This document shows positions 46,751-56,491 of a DNA stretch of 64,000 bases, one piece after another. Source of the stretch: Anaeromonas frigoriresistens. GTDB lineage: Bacteria; Bacillota; Clostridia; Tissierellales; SIT17. The stretch's first letter is position 1; each line of letters starts with the position of its first letter. The position numbers and the translations under genes were made by a program. The stretch spans positions 62,001 through 126,000 of the forward strand of contig NZ_WSFT01000053.1 of assembly GCF_016820655.1 (NCBI RefSeq). Reading direction: 5' to 3'. The notes beneath the pieces are model-generated. The model was not told the DNA's origin and did no database searches. It worked only from the letters and a program-made list of their open reading frames with translations.

Positions 46751-48907
46751 TTGTCATTAGAAAGACTACTAGATAAAATAAAACAATATAACCCTCAAGG
46801 TGATTTAGAGAAGGTTGAAAAGGCCTTCTATTTTGCTAAGTCCGCCCATGAGGGGCAGCTTAGAAATTCCGGTGAAGAATTCTTTATTCATCCTGTTAAT
46901 GTTGCGATGATTTTAGCTGATATAAATATGGATATAAATACTATAGTGGCTGGTCTACTTCATGATGTTATCGAAGATACCGAAAATACCTATGATAATG
47001 TTATGGAAGAATTTGGAGAAGAAGTTGCTAATCTAGTAGATGGTGTTACTAAGCTTAAAAAAATTAAGTATAGTACAAAAGAAGAAAGATTAGCTGAAAA
47101 TTTAAGGAAAATGGTCATTGCTATGGCTAAAGATATCAGAGTTATTATAATAAAACTGACTGATAGACTCCATAATATGAGAACGCTAGAATATATGTCT
47201 GACGAGAAGAAAAAAGAAAAGGCATTGGAGACTCTTGAGATTTATGCACCTATAGCCAATAGATTGGGTATATTTAGAATTAAATGGGAACTAGAAGATA
47301 TATCTTTAAGATATATTGATCCTGAAGGATATTATGATTTAGTAGATAAAGTTTCTAAAAAGAGAAAAGAGAGAGAAGAATACATCAATCAAGTTATTGA
47401 AAAATTAAAAGTAAATCTAGATGATGTTAATATAGAGTGTGAAATAAGCGGTAGACCTAAACATTTTTATAGTATATATAGAAAAATGGTATATCAAAAC
47501 AAAGTATTTGAACAAATTTTTGACTTAACTGCTATAAGAGTAATAGTAGATTCAGTTAAAGACTGTTATGGTGCTTTAGGAATTGTTCATACTTTATGGA
47601 AACCAATACCTGGTAGATTTAAAGACTATATAGCAATGCCCAAACCAAATATGTATCAATCATTGCATACTACTTTAATCGGTCCAAATGGGGAAACCTT
47701 CGAGATTCAAATAAGGACTTGGGATATGCATAGGACTGCTGAATACGGTATTGCAGCCCATTGGAAGTATAAAGAAGGAAATACTGAAGATAGTGATTTT
47801 GATAAAAAGTTGACTTGGTTAAGACAAATGCTTGAATGGCAAAAAGAAATGAAAGATCCTAAAGAATTTATGGAATCTTTAAGAATAGATTTATTTAATA
47901 ATGAAGTATTTGTGTTTACGCCTAAGGGAGATGTAATAAATTTACCTGCTGGATCTACCCCTATAGATTTTGCTTATAGAGTTCATACTGCTGTTGGTAA
48001 TACCTGTGTAGGAGCAAAGGTAAACGGTAGAATTGTCCCCCTTGATTATAAACTTAAAAACGGAAATATAGTTACTGTACTAACTTCTCCTAATAGTAAT
48101 GGACCTAGTAGAGATTGGCTAAAAATAGTAAAGAGTAGCCATGCCAAAAGTAAAATCAAACAATGGTATAAGAAGGAAGAGAGATCTCAAAATATTATTA
48201 AAGGGAAAGATAAGTTAGAAAAAGATATTAAAAGACAGGGATATAAAATTACTGAGATATTGAAGGAAGAGTGGTTAGAAAGAGTTGCTGATAAACTAAG
48301 CTTTAGTAATGTAGATGATCTATATGCAGCTTTAGGATATGGAAATATCTCTTTAGCACAAATCACTACAAAGCTTAAAGAATATCATAAGGAATATTAT
48401 AAGATTTCCGATGAAGAAGAGCATCTTAATAATCAATTAAAGATTAGAAAAAATAAAAAACCTGTCCAAGGGGTTAAAATAAGCGGTATAGACAATGTTA
48501 AGGTAAGGTTTGCAAAGTGTTGTAATCCTGTACCTGGAGATGATATTAAAGGATATATTACTAGAGGTAGAGGAGTATCAGTCCATAGGAGTGACTGTCC
48601 AAACATATTAGATTTAGGTAAAGATCAAAGATTCATAGAAGTGGATTGGGATACAGAAGATAAAGTATCCTATCAAGCAGAAATCCAAGTCAAAGGGACT
48701 GATAGACCAGGACTCTTATCGGAGGTAACTAAATTGCTTTCTGATGCAAATTTATTAGTATCATCTTTAAATGCTAGAACAAATAAAGAGAAATTAGCAA
48801 TAGTTAATCTTACGCTAGAAATCAAAGATGTAGAACAACTTAATGATTTAATAAAGAAGCTTAAGAGAATCAAAGGTGTTATTGATGTATATAGAGTAAT
48901 AACATAG
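46751..48907 (+). CDS. relA: Bifunctional (p)ppGpp synthetase/hydrolase RelA/SpoT
   Basis: A 718-residue protein with all domains: HD hydrolase (HPVNVAMILAD, GLLHDVIEDT), synthetase (GRPKHFYSIYRKM, PKPNMYQSLHTTL), TGS (VFVFTPKGDVINLPAGSTPI), a zinc-finger region (FAKCCNPVPGDDI) and a C-terminal ACT domain. Both activities appear intact. TTG start after AGGTGGG. dtd follows after 12 bases. Confidence 0.96.
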   Translation: MSLERLLDKIKQYNPQGDLEKVEKAFYFAKSAHEGQLRNSGEEFFIHPVNVAMILADINMDINTIVAGLLHDVIEDTENTYDNVMEEFGEEVANLVDGVTKLKKIKYSTKEERLAENLRKMVIAMAKDIRVIIIKLTDRLHNMRTLEYMSDEKKKEKALETLEIYAPIANRLGIFRIKWELEDISLRYIDPEGYYDLVDKVSKKRKEREEYINQVIEKLKVNLDDVNIECEISGRPKHFYSIYRKMVYQNKVFEQIFDLTAIRVIVDSVKDCYGALGIVHTLWKPIPGRFKDYIAMPKPNMYQSLHTTLIGPNGETFEIQIRTWDMHRTAEYGIAAHWKYKEGNTEDSDFDKKLTWLRQMLEWQKEMKDPKEFMESLRIDLFNNEVFVFTPKGDVINLPAGSTPIDFAYRVHTAVGNTCVGAKVNGRIVPLDYKLKNGNIVTVLTSPNSNGPSRDWLKIVKSSHAKSKIKQWYKKEERSQNIIKGKDKLEKDIKRQGYKITEILKEEWLERVADKLSFSNVDDLYAALGYGNISLAQITTKLKEYHKEYYKISDEEEHLNNQLKIRKNKKPVQGVKISGIDNVKVRFAKCCNPVPGDDIKGYITRGRGVSVHRSDCPNILDLGKDQRFIEVDWDTEDKVSYQAEIQVKGTDRPGLLSEVTKLLSDANLLVSSLNARTNKEKLAIVNLTLEIKDVEQLNDLIKKLKRIKGVIDVYRVIT

Positions 48908-48919
48908 AGGTGATAATAA

Positions 48920-49369
48920 ATGAGGGCTGTTATTCAAAGAGTAAGTACAGCTAAGGTAACTGTAGATAATAATATTTCAGGTGAAATCTCCAAAGGTCTA
49001 TTAGTACTTTTAGGAATTGGAGAAGAAGATAGTTTAGATGATATAAAGTATCTATCAGATAAGATTATAAATTTAAGAATTTTTGAAGATGAAAATGAGA
49101 GAATGAACTTATCGCTTTTAGATATAAAAGGGGAACTATTAATAGTTTCCCAATTTACTTTGTACGGAGACTGTAGAAAAGGAAGAAGACCAAATTTCAT
49201 GAGTGCAGCTAAACCTAAGGATGCGAATATTCTTTATGAAAAAATTATTTCTACTTGTTCTGAGTATGATATAAATGTTGAATCAGGAGAATTTGGAGCT
49301 GATATGAAAGTTGACTTAGTAAATGATGGTCCAGTAACAATATTATTAGATAGTAAAAAGAATTTTTAA
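48920..49369 (+). CDS. dtd: D-aminoacyl-tRNA deacylase
   Basis: A 149-residue enzyme that frees tRNA from D-amino acids and glycine mischarging. [16 protein letters not shown] at the start, [17 protein letters not shown] active-site segment and the near-C-terminal [11 protein letters not shown] are family marks. It follows relA as in many Firmicutes. Confidence 0.95.
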   Translation: MRAVIQRVSTAKVTVDNNISGEISKGLLVLLGIGEEDSLDDIKYLSDKIINLRIFEDENERMNLSLLDIKGELLIVSQFTLYGDCRKGRRPNFMSAAKPKDANILYEKIISTCSEYDINVESGEFGADMKVDLVNDGPVTILLDSKKNF

Positions 49370-49386
49370 CTAAGGAGGATTTATAT

Positions 49387-50013
49387 ATGATATTAGAAAG
49401 ACTTCCTTGTGGAGTATATGCAGCAAACTGCTATATAGTTGGTTCACAAAATACAAAGGATGGAATAGTAATAGATCCAGCTGGTGATGTAGATGAAATA
49501 ATGAGTATCATCAATAAGTATGAGTTAAATATCAAATATATCATATTGACCCATGGACATGGAGATCATATAGGGGGATTAATTGAACTGAAAAAACAAA
49601 TCAATGCTCCTATATTAATACATGAGTTAGATAAAGAAATGTTGATGAACAAAGATATTAATTTATCTAGCCAAATGCCAATATCTCCTATAGAAGTGAA
49701 ACCGGATAGATTAATAAAAGATGGCGAAAAATTAAAAATTGGAGATCTTGAAGGGGAATTGATACATACTCCTGGACATACCCCTGGAAGTATTTCAATA
49801 AAAATAGATAATAAAATTTTCACAGGGGATACTTTATTTAAAGGATCTATTGGTAGAACGGACTTACCTGGCGGTTCCTTTGATGATATAATTATATCAA
49901 TTCAAAATAAATTGCTTAAATATGATGACGATATCACTGTATTGTCAGGACATGGCCCCTCTAGTACCATAGGCATCGAAAAGGCAACAAATCCTTTTAT
50001 AAAAAACTATTAA
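49387..50013 (+). CDS. Metallo-beta-lactamase-fold hydrolase (glyoxalase II-like)
   Basis: A 208-residue two-metal hydrolase. THGHGDHIGG supplies the first ligands, HTPGHTPGSIS and FTGDTLFKGSIGRTD the next, and LSGHGPSSTIGIE the last His. Similar to YcbL/YqgX-type thioesterases; substrate unknown. GGAGG ribosome site; same operon as dtd and hemZ. Confidence 0.88.
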   Translation: MILERLPCGVYAANCYIVGSQNTKDGIVIDPAGDVDEIMSIINKYELNIKYIILTHGHGDHIGGLIELKKQINAPILIHELDKEMLMNKDINLSSQMPISPIEVKPDRLIKDGEKLKIGDLEGELIHTPGHTPGSISIKIDNKIFTGDTLFKGSIGRTDLPGGSFDDIIISIQNKLLKYDDDITVLSGHGPSSTIGIEKATNPFIKNY

Positions 50014-50031
50014 ATTAATGGGGATAATAAT

Positions 50032-51510
50032 ATGATAAAAGTATATTTAAATGGTCATAAAAATTCTCATAATATCTATGAGTTATTACGTATACTTATG
50101 GAGACTTCAGAAATTGAATTTGTGGATTATGACTCTATCGATAATGAAAATTTATATATTATTAGTAGTTTAGAAGATAATGTTATTAGAACTGAGATTT
50201 ATAAAGAAGGAAAGTTAATAAGTGATAATATTATTAATGATATAGATAATATTAATATTAGAAGAGACTTTGAAAAGAAAACAAGTGTAGGGACAAAAAA
50301 ATCCTTATATGAAGCTATTAAAAAAGTAAATAATATCAGTTCTCCATGGGGTATTTTAACAGGAATTAGACCTTCTAAAATTGTTCATGAATTAAGAGAA
50401 AAAGGTATTAATAAAGATGAGATCTTTAATATATTAACTGAGCAATATTTGATTGCAAAGGAGAAAGCCCAGTTATTATTAGAAATAACAGAAGTTGAGT
50501 CAAAATATCTTTATCCTCTAGATAAAAGTAACTATAATCTATATGTAAGTATACCTTTTTGTCCGACTAAATGTGTCTATTGTTCTTTTCCTTCATATAC
50601 CCTAGAGAAATGGGAAGATTTAGTAGATAGTTATACAGAGACATTATTATATGAAATAAGACAGATTGCTGAATTAATGAAAGGACAAACAATAAATACT
50701 GTTTATATCGGCGGAGGTACACCTACATCGATACCTAAAGAAAATTTGGTGAAGATTATTAGTTCTATAAATGATCTATTTGGAAGAGAGAATATAACTG
50801 AATTTACTGTGGAAGCTGGAAGACCAGATACAATTAATGAAGAAATTTTACAAGCTCTAAGAGATAATCATATAGATAGAATAAGTATAAATCCCCAAAC
50901 GATGAATGGAGAAACCTTGAAATTAATAGGTAGAAATCATAGTCCAAAGGATATAGAAGAAGCTTATATAATAGCTAAAGATAAGGGATTTAAATCTATA
51001 AATATGGATATCATTGTAGGGTTACCTGGGGAAGATCTAGAAGATATTAATAATACTATGAATCATTTATCAAAATTAAACCCAGAGAACCTAACAGTTC
51101 ATACTTTAGCCATAAAGAAGACGTCTAAACTAAATAATGAAAAAGAAAAATATGATATTGCTGAAGGTGAAAAAATAGAAAAAATGCTTAAATTAACTGA
51201 AGACTATGCAGCAAGAATGGGTATGAAACCTTATTATATGTATCGACAGAAACAAATCCTTGGTAACTTTGAAAATGTTGGATATGCAAAAGAAGATAAG
51301 GAGTGCATATATAATATTTTGATAATGGAAGAAAAACAAACGATAATAGGTGTTGGAGCAGGAGCTATATCTAAAGTGTATTATCCAAGTCAGAATAGGT
51401 TAGAAAGGGTACCAAATGTTAAAAGTCTAAAAGATTATATTGATAGAATAGATGAGATGATTGATAGGAAAAGTATCGGGATAAATAATATGTTGACAGC
51501 GGAAGCATAA
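50032..51510 (+). CDS. hemZ: HemZ-like coproporphyrinogen III dehydrogenase
   Basis: A 492-residue radical SAM protein. After a roughly 160-residue N-terminal domain, PFCPTKCVYCSFPSYTLEKW carries the CxxxCxxC cluster, followed by YIGGGTPTSI and ISINPQTMNGETLKLIGRNH. This is the HemZ form of oxygen-independent coproporphyrinogen oxidase relatives, commonly placed before hisS in Clostridia. Role in heme synthesis is uncertain in anaerobes. Confidence 0.88.
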   Translation: MIKVYLNGHKNSHNIYELLRILMETSEIEFVDYDSIDNENLYIISSLEDNVIRTEIYKEGKLISDNIINDIDNINIRRDFEKKTSVGTKKSLYEAIKKVNNISSPWGILTGIRPSKIVHELREKGINKDEIFNILTEQYLIAKEKAQLLLEITEVESKYLYPLDKSNYNLYVSIPFCPTKCVYCSFPSYTLEKWEDLVDSYTETLLYEIRQIAELMKGQTINTVYIGGGTPTSIPKENLVKIISSINDLFGRENITEFTVEAGRPDTINEEILQALRDNHIDRISINPQTMNGETLKLIGRNHSPKDIEEAYIIAKDKGFKSINMDIIVGLPGEDLEDINNTMNHLSKLNPENLTVHTLAIKKTSKLNNEKEKYDIAEGEKIEKMLKLTEDYAARMGMKPYYMYRQKQILGNFENVGYAKEDKECIYNILIMEEKQTIIGVGAGAISKVYYPSQNRLERVPNVKSLKDYIDRIDEMIDRKSIGINNMLTAEA

Positions 51511-51534
51511 TAAACTATAATAGTCTACAATATA

Positions 51535-51768
51535 AAAATACTGTGAAGAGGAAGAGTAATTGATTTAATTAGTTCCAGAGAGTCGGTGGTAGCTGGGAAC
51601 CGATACTAATGATTAATGAAGACACCTCAGAGTAGATAATCTGAAATAATACTAGGATTATCCGGTTATCTCCGTTAAGGATCTAATGAGTGGATTATAT
51701 AATCAACTAGGGTGGTACCACGGGAATCAAAACTCTCGTCCCTTTTCAGGGATAAGAGTTTTTTTATT
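51535..51768 (+). promoter_or_regulatory. T-box leader controlling hisS
   Basis: The conserved T-box AGGGTGGTACCACG lies at 51709-51722. Upstream stem I contains an AGTA-type turn and a specifier region GACACCTCAGAG, in which CAC (51623-51625) fits histidine. The terminator arm AACTCTCGTCCC (about 51731-51742) pairs with GGGATAAGAGTT, followed by a T run to 51766. Uncharged tRNA-His would favour the antiterminator and turn on hisS, and perhaps aspS. Confidence 0.93.
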
Positions 51769-51811
51769 GTCTAAAATAATAATTACATATATTTTTAAAG
51801 GAGGTTACATT

Positions 51812-53077
51812 ATGTTAACAAAAGCTCCAAGAGGAACGAAGGATGTTGCACCAAAGGAATCTTATAAATGGCAATACTTAGAGGATATGTTTAGAAAGGT
51901 ATGCAAGGATTTTGGATACCATGAACTGAGAACCCCTACTTTTGAGCATACGGAACTATTTGAAAGAGGTGTAGGAGAAACAACTGATGTTGTACAAAAG
52001 GAAATGTATACATTTGAAGATAAAGGTGGAAGGAGTATAACACTAAAGGCTGAGGGTACAGCGCCAGCAGCTAGACTTTACGTAGAAAATAAACTTTATG
52101 CTGATCCTCAACCTATTAAAACTTTTTATGTAACACCTGTTTTTAGATATGAAAGACCACAAAAGGGGAGACTTAGAGAACATCATCAGTTTGGAGTAGA
52201 AGTATATGGTAGTGAAAATCCTTCAGTGGATTCAGAAGTAATCAGTATCGTGGATACTTTATATAAGAAATTAGGTATCACTAATGTAGAGTTACAGATT
52301 AATAGTATAGGCTGTCCTGAATGTAGAGGGGATTATGACAAAGCTTTAAAAGATTATTTAGAATCTAAATTGGAAAATTTATGTGATACATGCAATTCGA
52401 GATTTGACAAAAATCCAATGAGAATATTAGATTGCAAAAATCATAATTGTCAAACTCAATTAGAAGAGGCTCCAGTGATGATCGATTATTTATGTGAAGA
52501 GTGCAATGTTCACTTTGAAGGGGTAAAAAAGTATCTTGATGTATTAGATATAGATTATTTGGTTAACCCTAGAATAGTTAGAGGGTTAGATTACTATTCA
52601 AAAACTGCTTTTGAATTTATTTCAAGTGAAATAGGTGCTAAGAGTACAGTGTGTGGTGGTGGTCGATATGATGGTCTGGTTAAAGAAATCGGAGGACCTG
52701 AAACTGCTGCTATAGGTTTTGGTATGGGTATGGAAAGATTATTACTTACTCTAGAGAATAATAATATTGAAATTCCTAAACCAGAAGGATTAGATATTTT
52801 TATTGTTACTATGGGTGAAAAGGCAAGAGAATTGTCAATGAAACTAGTTAATCAATTAAGAAGAATAGGTATATCTTCAGATATGGATCATCTTGATAGA
52901 AGTGTTAAGGCTCAATTCAAATATTCTAATAAAATAGATGCTACTTATACTATAGTTATTGGAGAAGATGAAATAGATAAAGATGTATTAAGCATTAAAA
53001 ATATGAAAACTGGAGAACAAGAAGAAATTAAACTAAGTAATTTAGTAGAAAGTATAAAAGTTAAGTTAGGGAGGTAA
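51812..53077 (+). CDS. hisS: Histidyl-tRNA synthetase
   Basis: A 421-residue class II synthetase from ATG 51812 after AAAGGAGG. TKAPRGTKDVAPKE start, motif 2 (FRYERPQKGRLREHHQFGVE), the histidine loop RGLDYYSKTAFEF, motif 3 (GIGFGMGMERLLL-like, AAIGFGMGMERLL) and a C-terminal anticodon domain are present. The T-box above controls it. Confidence 0.97.
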   Translation: MLTKAPRGTKDVAPKESYKWQYLEDMFRKVCKDFGYHELRTPTFEHTELFERGVGETTDVVQKEMYTFEDKGGRSITLKAEGTAPAARLYVENKLYADPQPIKTFYVTPVFRYERPQKGRLREHHQFGVEVYGSENPSVDSEVISIVDTLYKKLGITNVELQINSIGCPECRGDYDKALKDYLESKLENLCDTCNSRFDKNPMRILDCKNHNCQTQLEEAPVMIDYLCEECNVHFEGVKKYLDVLDIDYLVNPRIVRGLDYYSKTAFEFISSEIGAKSTVCGGGRYDGLVKEIGGPETAAIGFGMGMERLLLTLENNNIEIPKPEGLDIFIVTMGEKARELSMKLVNQLRRIGISSDMDHLDRSVKAQFKYSNKIDATYTIVIGEDEIDKDVLSIKNMKTGEQEEIKLSNLVESIKVKLGR

Positions 53078-53081
53078 TATG

Positions 53082-54866
53082 ATGGGTGAAAAATTAGGTA
53101 GTCTAAGAAGAACACATATGTGTGGAGATTTAAGAAGTAGTAATATCAATGACGAAGTAGTGTTGATGGGATGGGTTCAGAAAAGAAGAAATTTAGGTGG
53201 ATTAATATTTGTAGATTTAAGAGATACCACAGGAATCTCCCAAATTGTATTTGATACAGACATTTCTGAAGATGCTTTTAATAAAGCTGATAAAATAAGA
53301 AATGAATATGTTATAGCTATAAAAGGAAATGTTGTTGAGAGACACTCTAAAAATAAGGATTTACCTACAGGTGATATTGAAGTTTTCGTTAAAGAGGTTA
53401 AAATATTAGATGAATCTCAAACACCGCCAATTTATATAAAAGATGATGATGATGTTTCAGATGCAATGAGATTAAAGTATAGATATCTTGATTTAAGAAA
53501 ACCTTTTATGCAAAATAATCTTAAAATAAGACATAAGACCGCAAAGTTAGTTAGAGATTTCTTTGATGAGAATTCTTTTGTAGAAGTTGAAACTCCAATT
53601 CTAACTAAACCTACACCAGAAGGTGCTAGAGATTATTTAGTACCTAGTAGGGTTAACCCAAATAAATTCTTTGCATTACCACAATCACCTCAGCTTATGA
53701 AACAGATGTTAATGGTCTCTGGTATGGATAGATATTATCAGATAGTAAAATGTTTTAGAGACGAAGATTTAAGAGCTAATAGACAACCAGAATTTACACA
53801 GGTTGATGTGGAAATGTCATTTGTTGATATAGAGGACATAATTAGATTAAATGAAAAACTTATTTATAAAATATTTAAAGAATTAAAGGGTATTGAGATT
53901 GATTTACCAATTAAGAGAATGCCATATAGAGAAGCCATGGATAAATATGGTTCAGATAAACCTGATTTAAGATTTGGTTTTGAGATTAGTAATATATCAG
54001 AAATAGTTAAAGACTCTCAATTTAAAGTATTTAGTGATACGGTAGATACCGGAGGAGAAGTAAGAGCTATTAATGTAAATGGATATGAAAGTGAATTCAG
54101 TAGAAAAGGAATTTCTAAATTAGAAAAATATATCAAAACCTATGGGGCAAAAGGATTAGCATGGATCAAGATAAATGAAGAGGGAATTAACTCTCCTATA
54201 TCAAAATTCTTAAGTGAAGAAGAAATTAATAATATAATCGAAAACTTTAATGCTAAATTAGGAGATATAATATTTATAGTGGCTGATAAGCAAAAAGTTG
54301 TACTTGATTCTTTAGGACATTTAAGAATTGAAGTAGCTAAACAATTGGACCTTATTGATGATGAGAAATTCGAATTTGTATGGATAACTGAATTTCCATT
54401 ATTTGAGTACAATGAAGAGGAAGATAGATATGTAGCTAAGCATCATCCATTTACCCATCCAGTAGATGAAGATATAGATATATTGGAAACTTCACCAGAA
54501 AAAGTTAGAGCTAAAGCTTATGATATAGTTATAAATGGAGATGAAATTGGTGGGGGAAGTATCAGGATAAACAACTCTGAATTACAAGAAAGAATGTTTA
54601 ATGCATTAGGTTTTACTAAGGAAGAAGCATGGAGTAAGTTTGGATTTTTACTTGAAGCTTTTAAATATGGTGTTCCACCTCATGGAGGTATTGCTTACGG
54701 ATTCGATAGATTGATAATGTTATTAACGGGTATGAAAAATATAAGAGATGTAATAGCATTTCCCAAAACACAGAATGCTACATCTCTATTAACAGAGGCA
54801 CCTTCTGGAGTAAACAAGGATCAATTAGAAGAACTAAACATATCTTTAATTAGCAAAAATGATTAA
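53082..54866 (+). CDS. aspS: Aspartyl-tRNA synthetase
   Basis: A 594-residue bacterial-type class IIb synthetase. N-terminal OB anticodon domain (VLMGWVQKRRNLGGLIFVDL), catalytic motif 2 (FRDEDLRANRQPEFTQVD), a bacterial GAD insertion (about 290-420) and motif 3 (GIAYGFDRLIMLL). The second of two tandem ATG codons (53079 and 53082) has the better spacing to GGGAGG. Directly follows hisS, so it shares the T-box transcript. Confidence 0.97.
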   Translation: MGEKLGSLRRTHMCGDLRSSNINDEVVLMGWVQKRRNLGGLIFVDLRDTTGISQIVFDTDISEDAFNKADKIRNEYVIAIKGNVVERHSKNKDLPTGDIEVFVKEVKILDESQTPPIYIKDDDDVSDAMRLKYRYLDLRKPFMQNNLKIRHKTAKLVRDFFDENSFVEVETPILTKPTPEGARDYLVPSRVNPNKFFALPQSPQLMKQMLMVSGMDRYYQIVKCFRDEDLRANRQPEFTQVDVEMSFVDIEDIIRLNEKLIYKIFKELKGIEIDLPIKRMPYREAMDKYGSDKPDLRFGFEISNISEIVKDSQFKVFSDTVDTGGEVRAINVNGYESEFSRKGISKLEKYIKTYGAKGLAWIKINEEGINSPISKFLSEEEINNIIENFNAKLGDIIFIVADKQKVVLDSLGHLRIEVAKQLDLIDDEKFEFVWITEFPLFEYNEEEDRYVAKHHPFTHPVDEDIDILETSPEKVRAKAYDIVINGDEIGGGSIRINNSELQERMFNALGFTKEEAWSKFGFLLEAFKYGVPPHGGIAYGFDRLIMLLTGMKNIRDVIAFPKTQNATSLLTEAPSGVNKDQLEELNISLISKND

Positions 54867-54958
54867 GTATTAATTAATATAGAATAAATTGATGGGAAGA
54901 ATATGTTATGATATTATTATAATATGAACTAAGTCGGTAGCCATGAGGAGGGAGAACA

Positions 54959-55381
54959 ATGGATCAAATAGGCTATGTTATTGAGACAAAAGATGACATT
55001 GCAGTAGTGGATGTAAGAAGAACCACAGCTTGTGGTGATAAATGTAGTAGTTGTGGCGGTGGATGTAGTGTACCTGCCATGAGAATAAATATTAAGAATA
55101 CAATAGGTGCAGAAACTGGTAATTTTGTAGAGGTAGAAATGGAAACAAAGAGTTTAATGAAATCTGCCTTTATTGCATACGTTATTCCACTTATTATGCT
55201 TATAGTAGGAATCTCAAGTGGAATCTATTTTTTCCAATCTAGGGGATTTGGCAATTATGAATCCTTAGGACTTCTAACTGGACTGGGTTTTCTAGGTTTG
55301 TCCTATTTCATATTGAAATTTATCGATAATAGAATAAAAAACAGCAAATCTTCAGAATTGAAATTAGTGAGAGTATTATAG
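54959..55381 (+). CDS. RseC/SoxR-reducing-system family protein
   Basis: A 140-residue membrane protein. The N-terminal domain has four cysteines (ACGDKCSSCGGGC) that bind a metal or cluster; two spans follow (about 70-90 and 101-118). RseC relatives belong to electron-transfer systems (Rnf-linked) that reset SoxR or handle stress sigma factors. The group here is RseC, then a CsoR/CstR-like regulator four bases downstream, then a thioredoxin-like protein. Confidence 0.8.
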   Translation: MDQIGYVIETKDDIAVVDVRRTTACGDKCSSCGGGCSVPAMRINIKNTIGAETGNFVEVEMETKSLMKSAFIAYVIPLIMLIVGISSGIYFFQSRGFGNYESLGLLTGLGFLGLSYFILKFIDNRIKNSKSSELKLVRVL

Positions 55382-55399
55382 TCTATGGAGGAACTTCAA

Positions 55400-55672
55400 A
55401 TGAAAGATTTAGATACTAAAAAAAGTACGATAACTAGATTAAGAAAAGTAGAAGGCCAAATAAAAGGTATTCAGAAAATGGTAGATGAGGATAAATATTG
55501 TGGAGATATATTAATCCAGATTGCTGCTGCTAAGTCTGCTCTAAATAAAGTCGGAGGTTTAATACTGGAGAATTATATGAAAAACTGTATCAAACGTGAC
55601 ATAATTGATAATGATAATAGTGAAGAAGCTATACAAGATTTAATAAACATTATGGTTAAATACACAAAATAA
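55400..55672 (+). CDS. CsoR/CstR/FrmR-family repressor lacking the copper histidine
   Basis: A 90-residue all-helical DUF156 regulator. ATG 55400 is favoured because GGAGG lies at 55387-55391; an earlier in-frame ATG (55385) overlaps that site. Counting from 55400, Cys34 (KYCGDIL) and Cys63 (KNCIKRD) are kept with the normal 29-residue spacing. The position of the copper-binding His of CsoR is Tyr59. Two cysteines without His is the CstR pattern, a persulfide sensor, so sulfur stress rather than copper may be the signal. Confidence 0.85.
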   Translation: MKDLDTKKSTITRLRKVEGQIKGIQKMVDEDKYCGDILIQIAAAKSALNKVGGLILENYMKNCIKRDIIDNDNSEEAIQDLINIMVKYTK

Positions 55673-55683
55673 TGTATATTTTT

Positions 55684-55729
55684 ATCCCTCCAAGTATATC
55701 TATTTATAAATAGATATACTTGGAGGGAT
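55684..55729 (+). terminator. 46-base perfect palindrome overlapping the next ribosome site
   Basis: Left arm ATCCCTCCAAGTATATCT and onward is perfectly complementary to the right arm ending ATACTTGGAGGGAT, a 23-base stem, followed by TTTTTT. It terminates the csoR transcript. The right arm contains GGAGGG, the ribosome site of the TTG start at 55734. Confidence 0.9.
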
Positions 55730-55733
55730 TTTT

Positions 55734-56054
55734 TTGTCTAAAGATATATATGATAATATTGTTGATGACATAGTAAATAATAAATTTCCTGTATTAATAT
55801 ATTTTTTTTCAACTAAACTTATAATTGATTCAAAAGCTTTAGAATTCTTTAATAATTTAAAGAATTCTAAGAAAAATAATATAATTATTCATACTATTGA
55901 TATAGATCTAAACTCAAAAGTATTATCTGAGTTTGAGATTACTACGATACCGGCAATAATATGTTTTAAAAATAATAAAGAATACTTTAGATTTACTGGC
56001 ACCCAATCTAAGAACCAGTTAAGTACAATCTTATATCTTGCTTTTTATAAATAA
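55734..56054 (+). CDS. Thioredoxin-like protein without CxxC
   Basis: A 106-residue thioredoxin-fold protein: FPVLIYFFSTKLI where a CxxC would stand, IHTIDIDLNSKVLSEFEITT, then TIPAIICFKN with the cis-proline. No active-site cysteines, so it is not a standard disulfide reductase. The TTG start is six bases after GGAGGG, which is locked in the terminator stem, so it would be translated only if the stem is opened or transcription starts within it. Could be a decayed or strongly repressed gene. Confidence 0.65.
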   Translation: MSKDIYDNIVDDIVNNKFPVLIYFFSTKLIIDSKALEFFNNLKNSKKNNIIIHTIDIDLNSKVLSEFEITTIPAIICFKNNKEYFRFTGTQSKNQLSTILYLAFYK

Positions 56055-56491
56055 CTTTTCTTTGACTTTGATGCTCTTATTATTTTACTCATAGATATAG
56101 ATATGATTATAGCACTGGCGATTGCTGCTGCAATAAATATTGTTTCACTACCTATATTAGCTGCATCGATAAATCTTTTTTCTGTAATTGCAAGCATTGT
56201 ATAATACATACCTGAGCCAGGAACTAATGGAACCATTCCAGGAATTATAAAAATAGTTGCTGGTTTTTTAAAGAACCTTGCAAAAAATTCTCCTAATAAC
56301 CCTACACTTAAGGCTCCAAAGAAAGCTGCAACCACTGGAGAATTAAATGTGTTATTAAGTATAGTATATATAATCCAACCTATAGCACCGTTTAGTCCAG
56401 ACTTAATGATTGAGTCTCTAGAGATATTAAATATTATAGAAAAACCTATAGTTGATATAAAGGCAAATATAAAGTTTTTAAAGTAGAGCAT
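56045..56491 (-). CDS. ThrE-type exporter, small subunit (YjjB/DUF3815-like)
   Basis: A 148-residue membrane protein with four or five spans and the PATIFIIPGMVPLVPGSGMYY motif region of the threonine/serine exporter family (YjjB half). It overlaps the end of the large-subunit gene by 14 bases and overlaps the rightward thioredoxin-like gene at its 3' end by 10 bases. Confidence 0.85.
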   Translation of the reverse strand: MLYFKNFIFAFISTIGFSIIFNISRDSIIKSGLNGAIGWIIYTILNNTFNSPVVAAFFGALSVGLLGEFFARFFKKPATIFIIPGMVPLVPGSGMYYTMLAITEKRFIDAANIGSETIFIAAAIASAIIISISMSKIIRASKSKKSYL

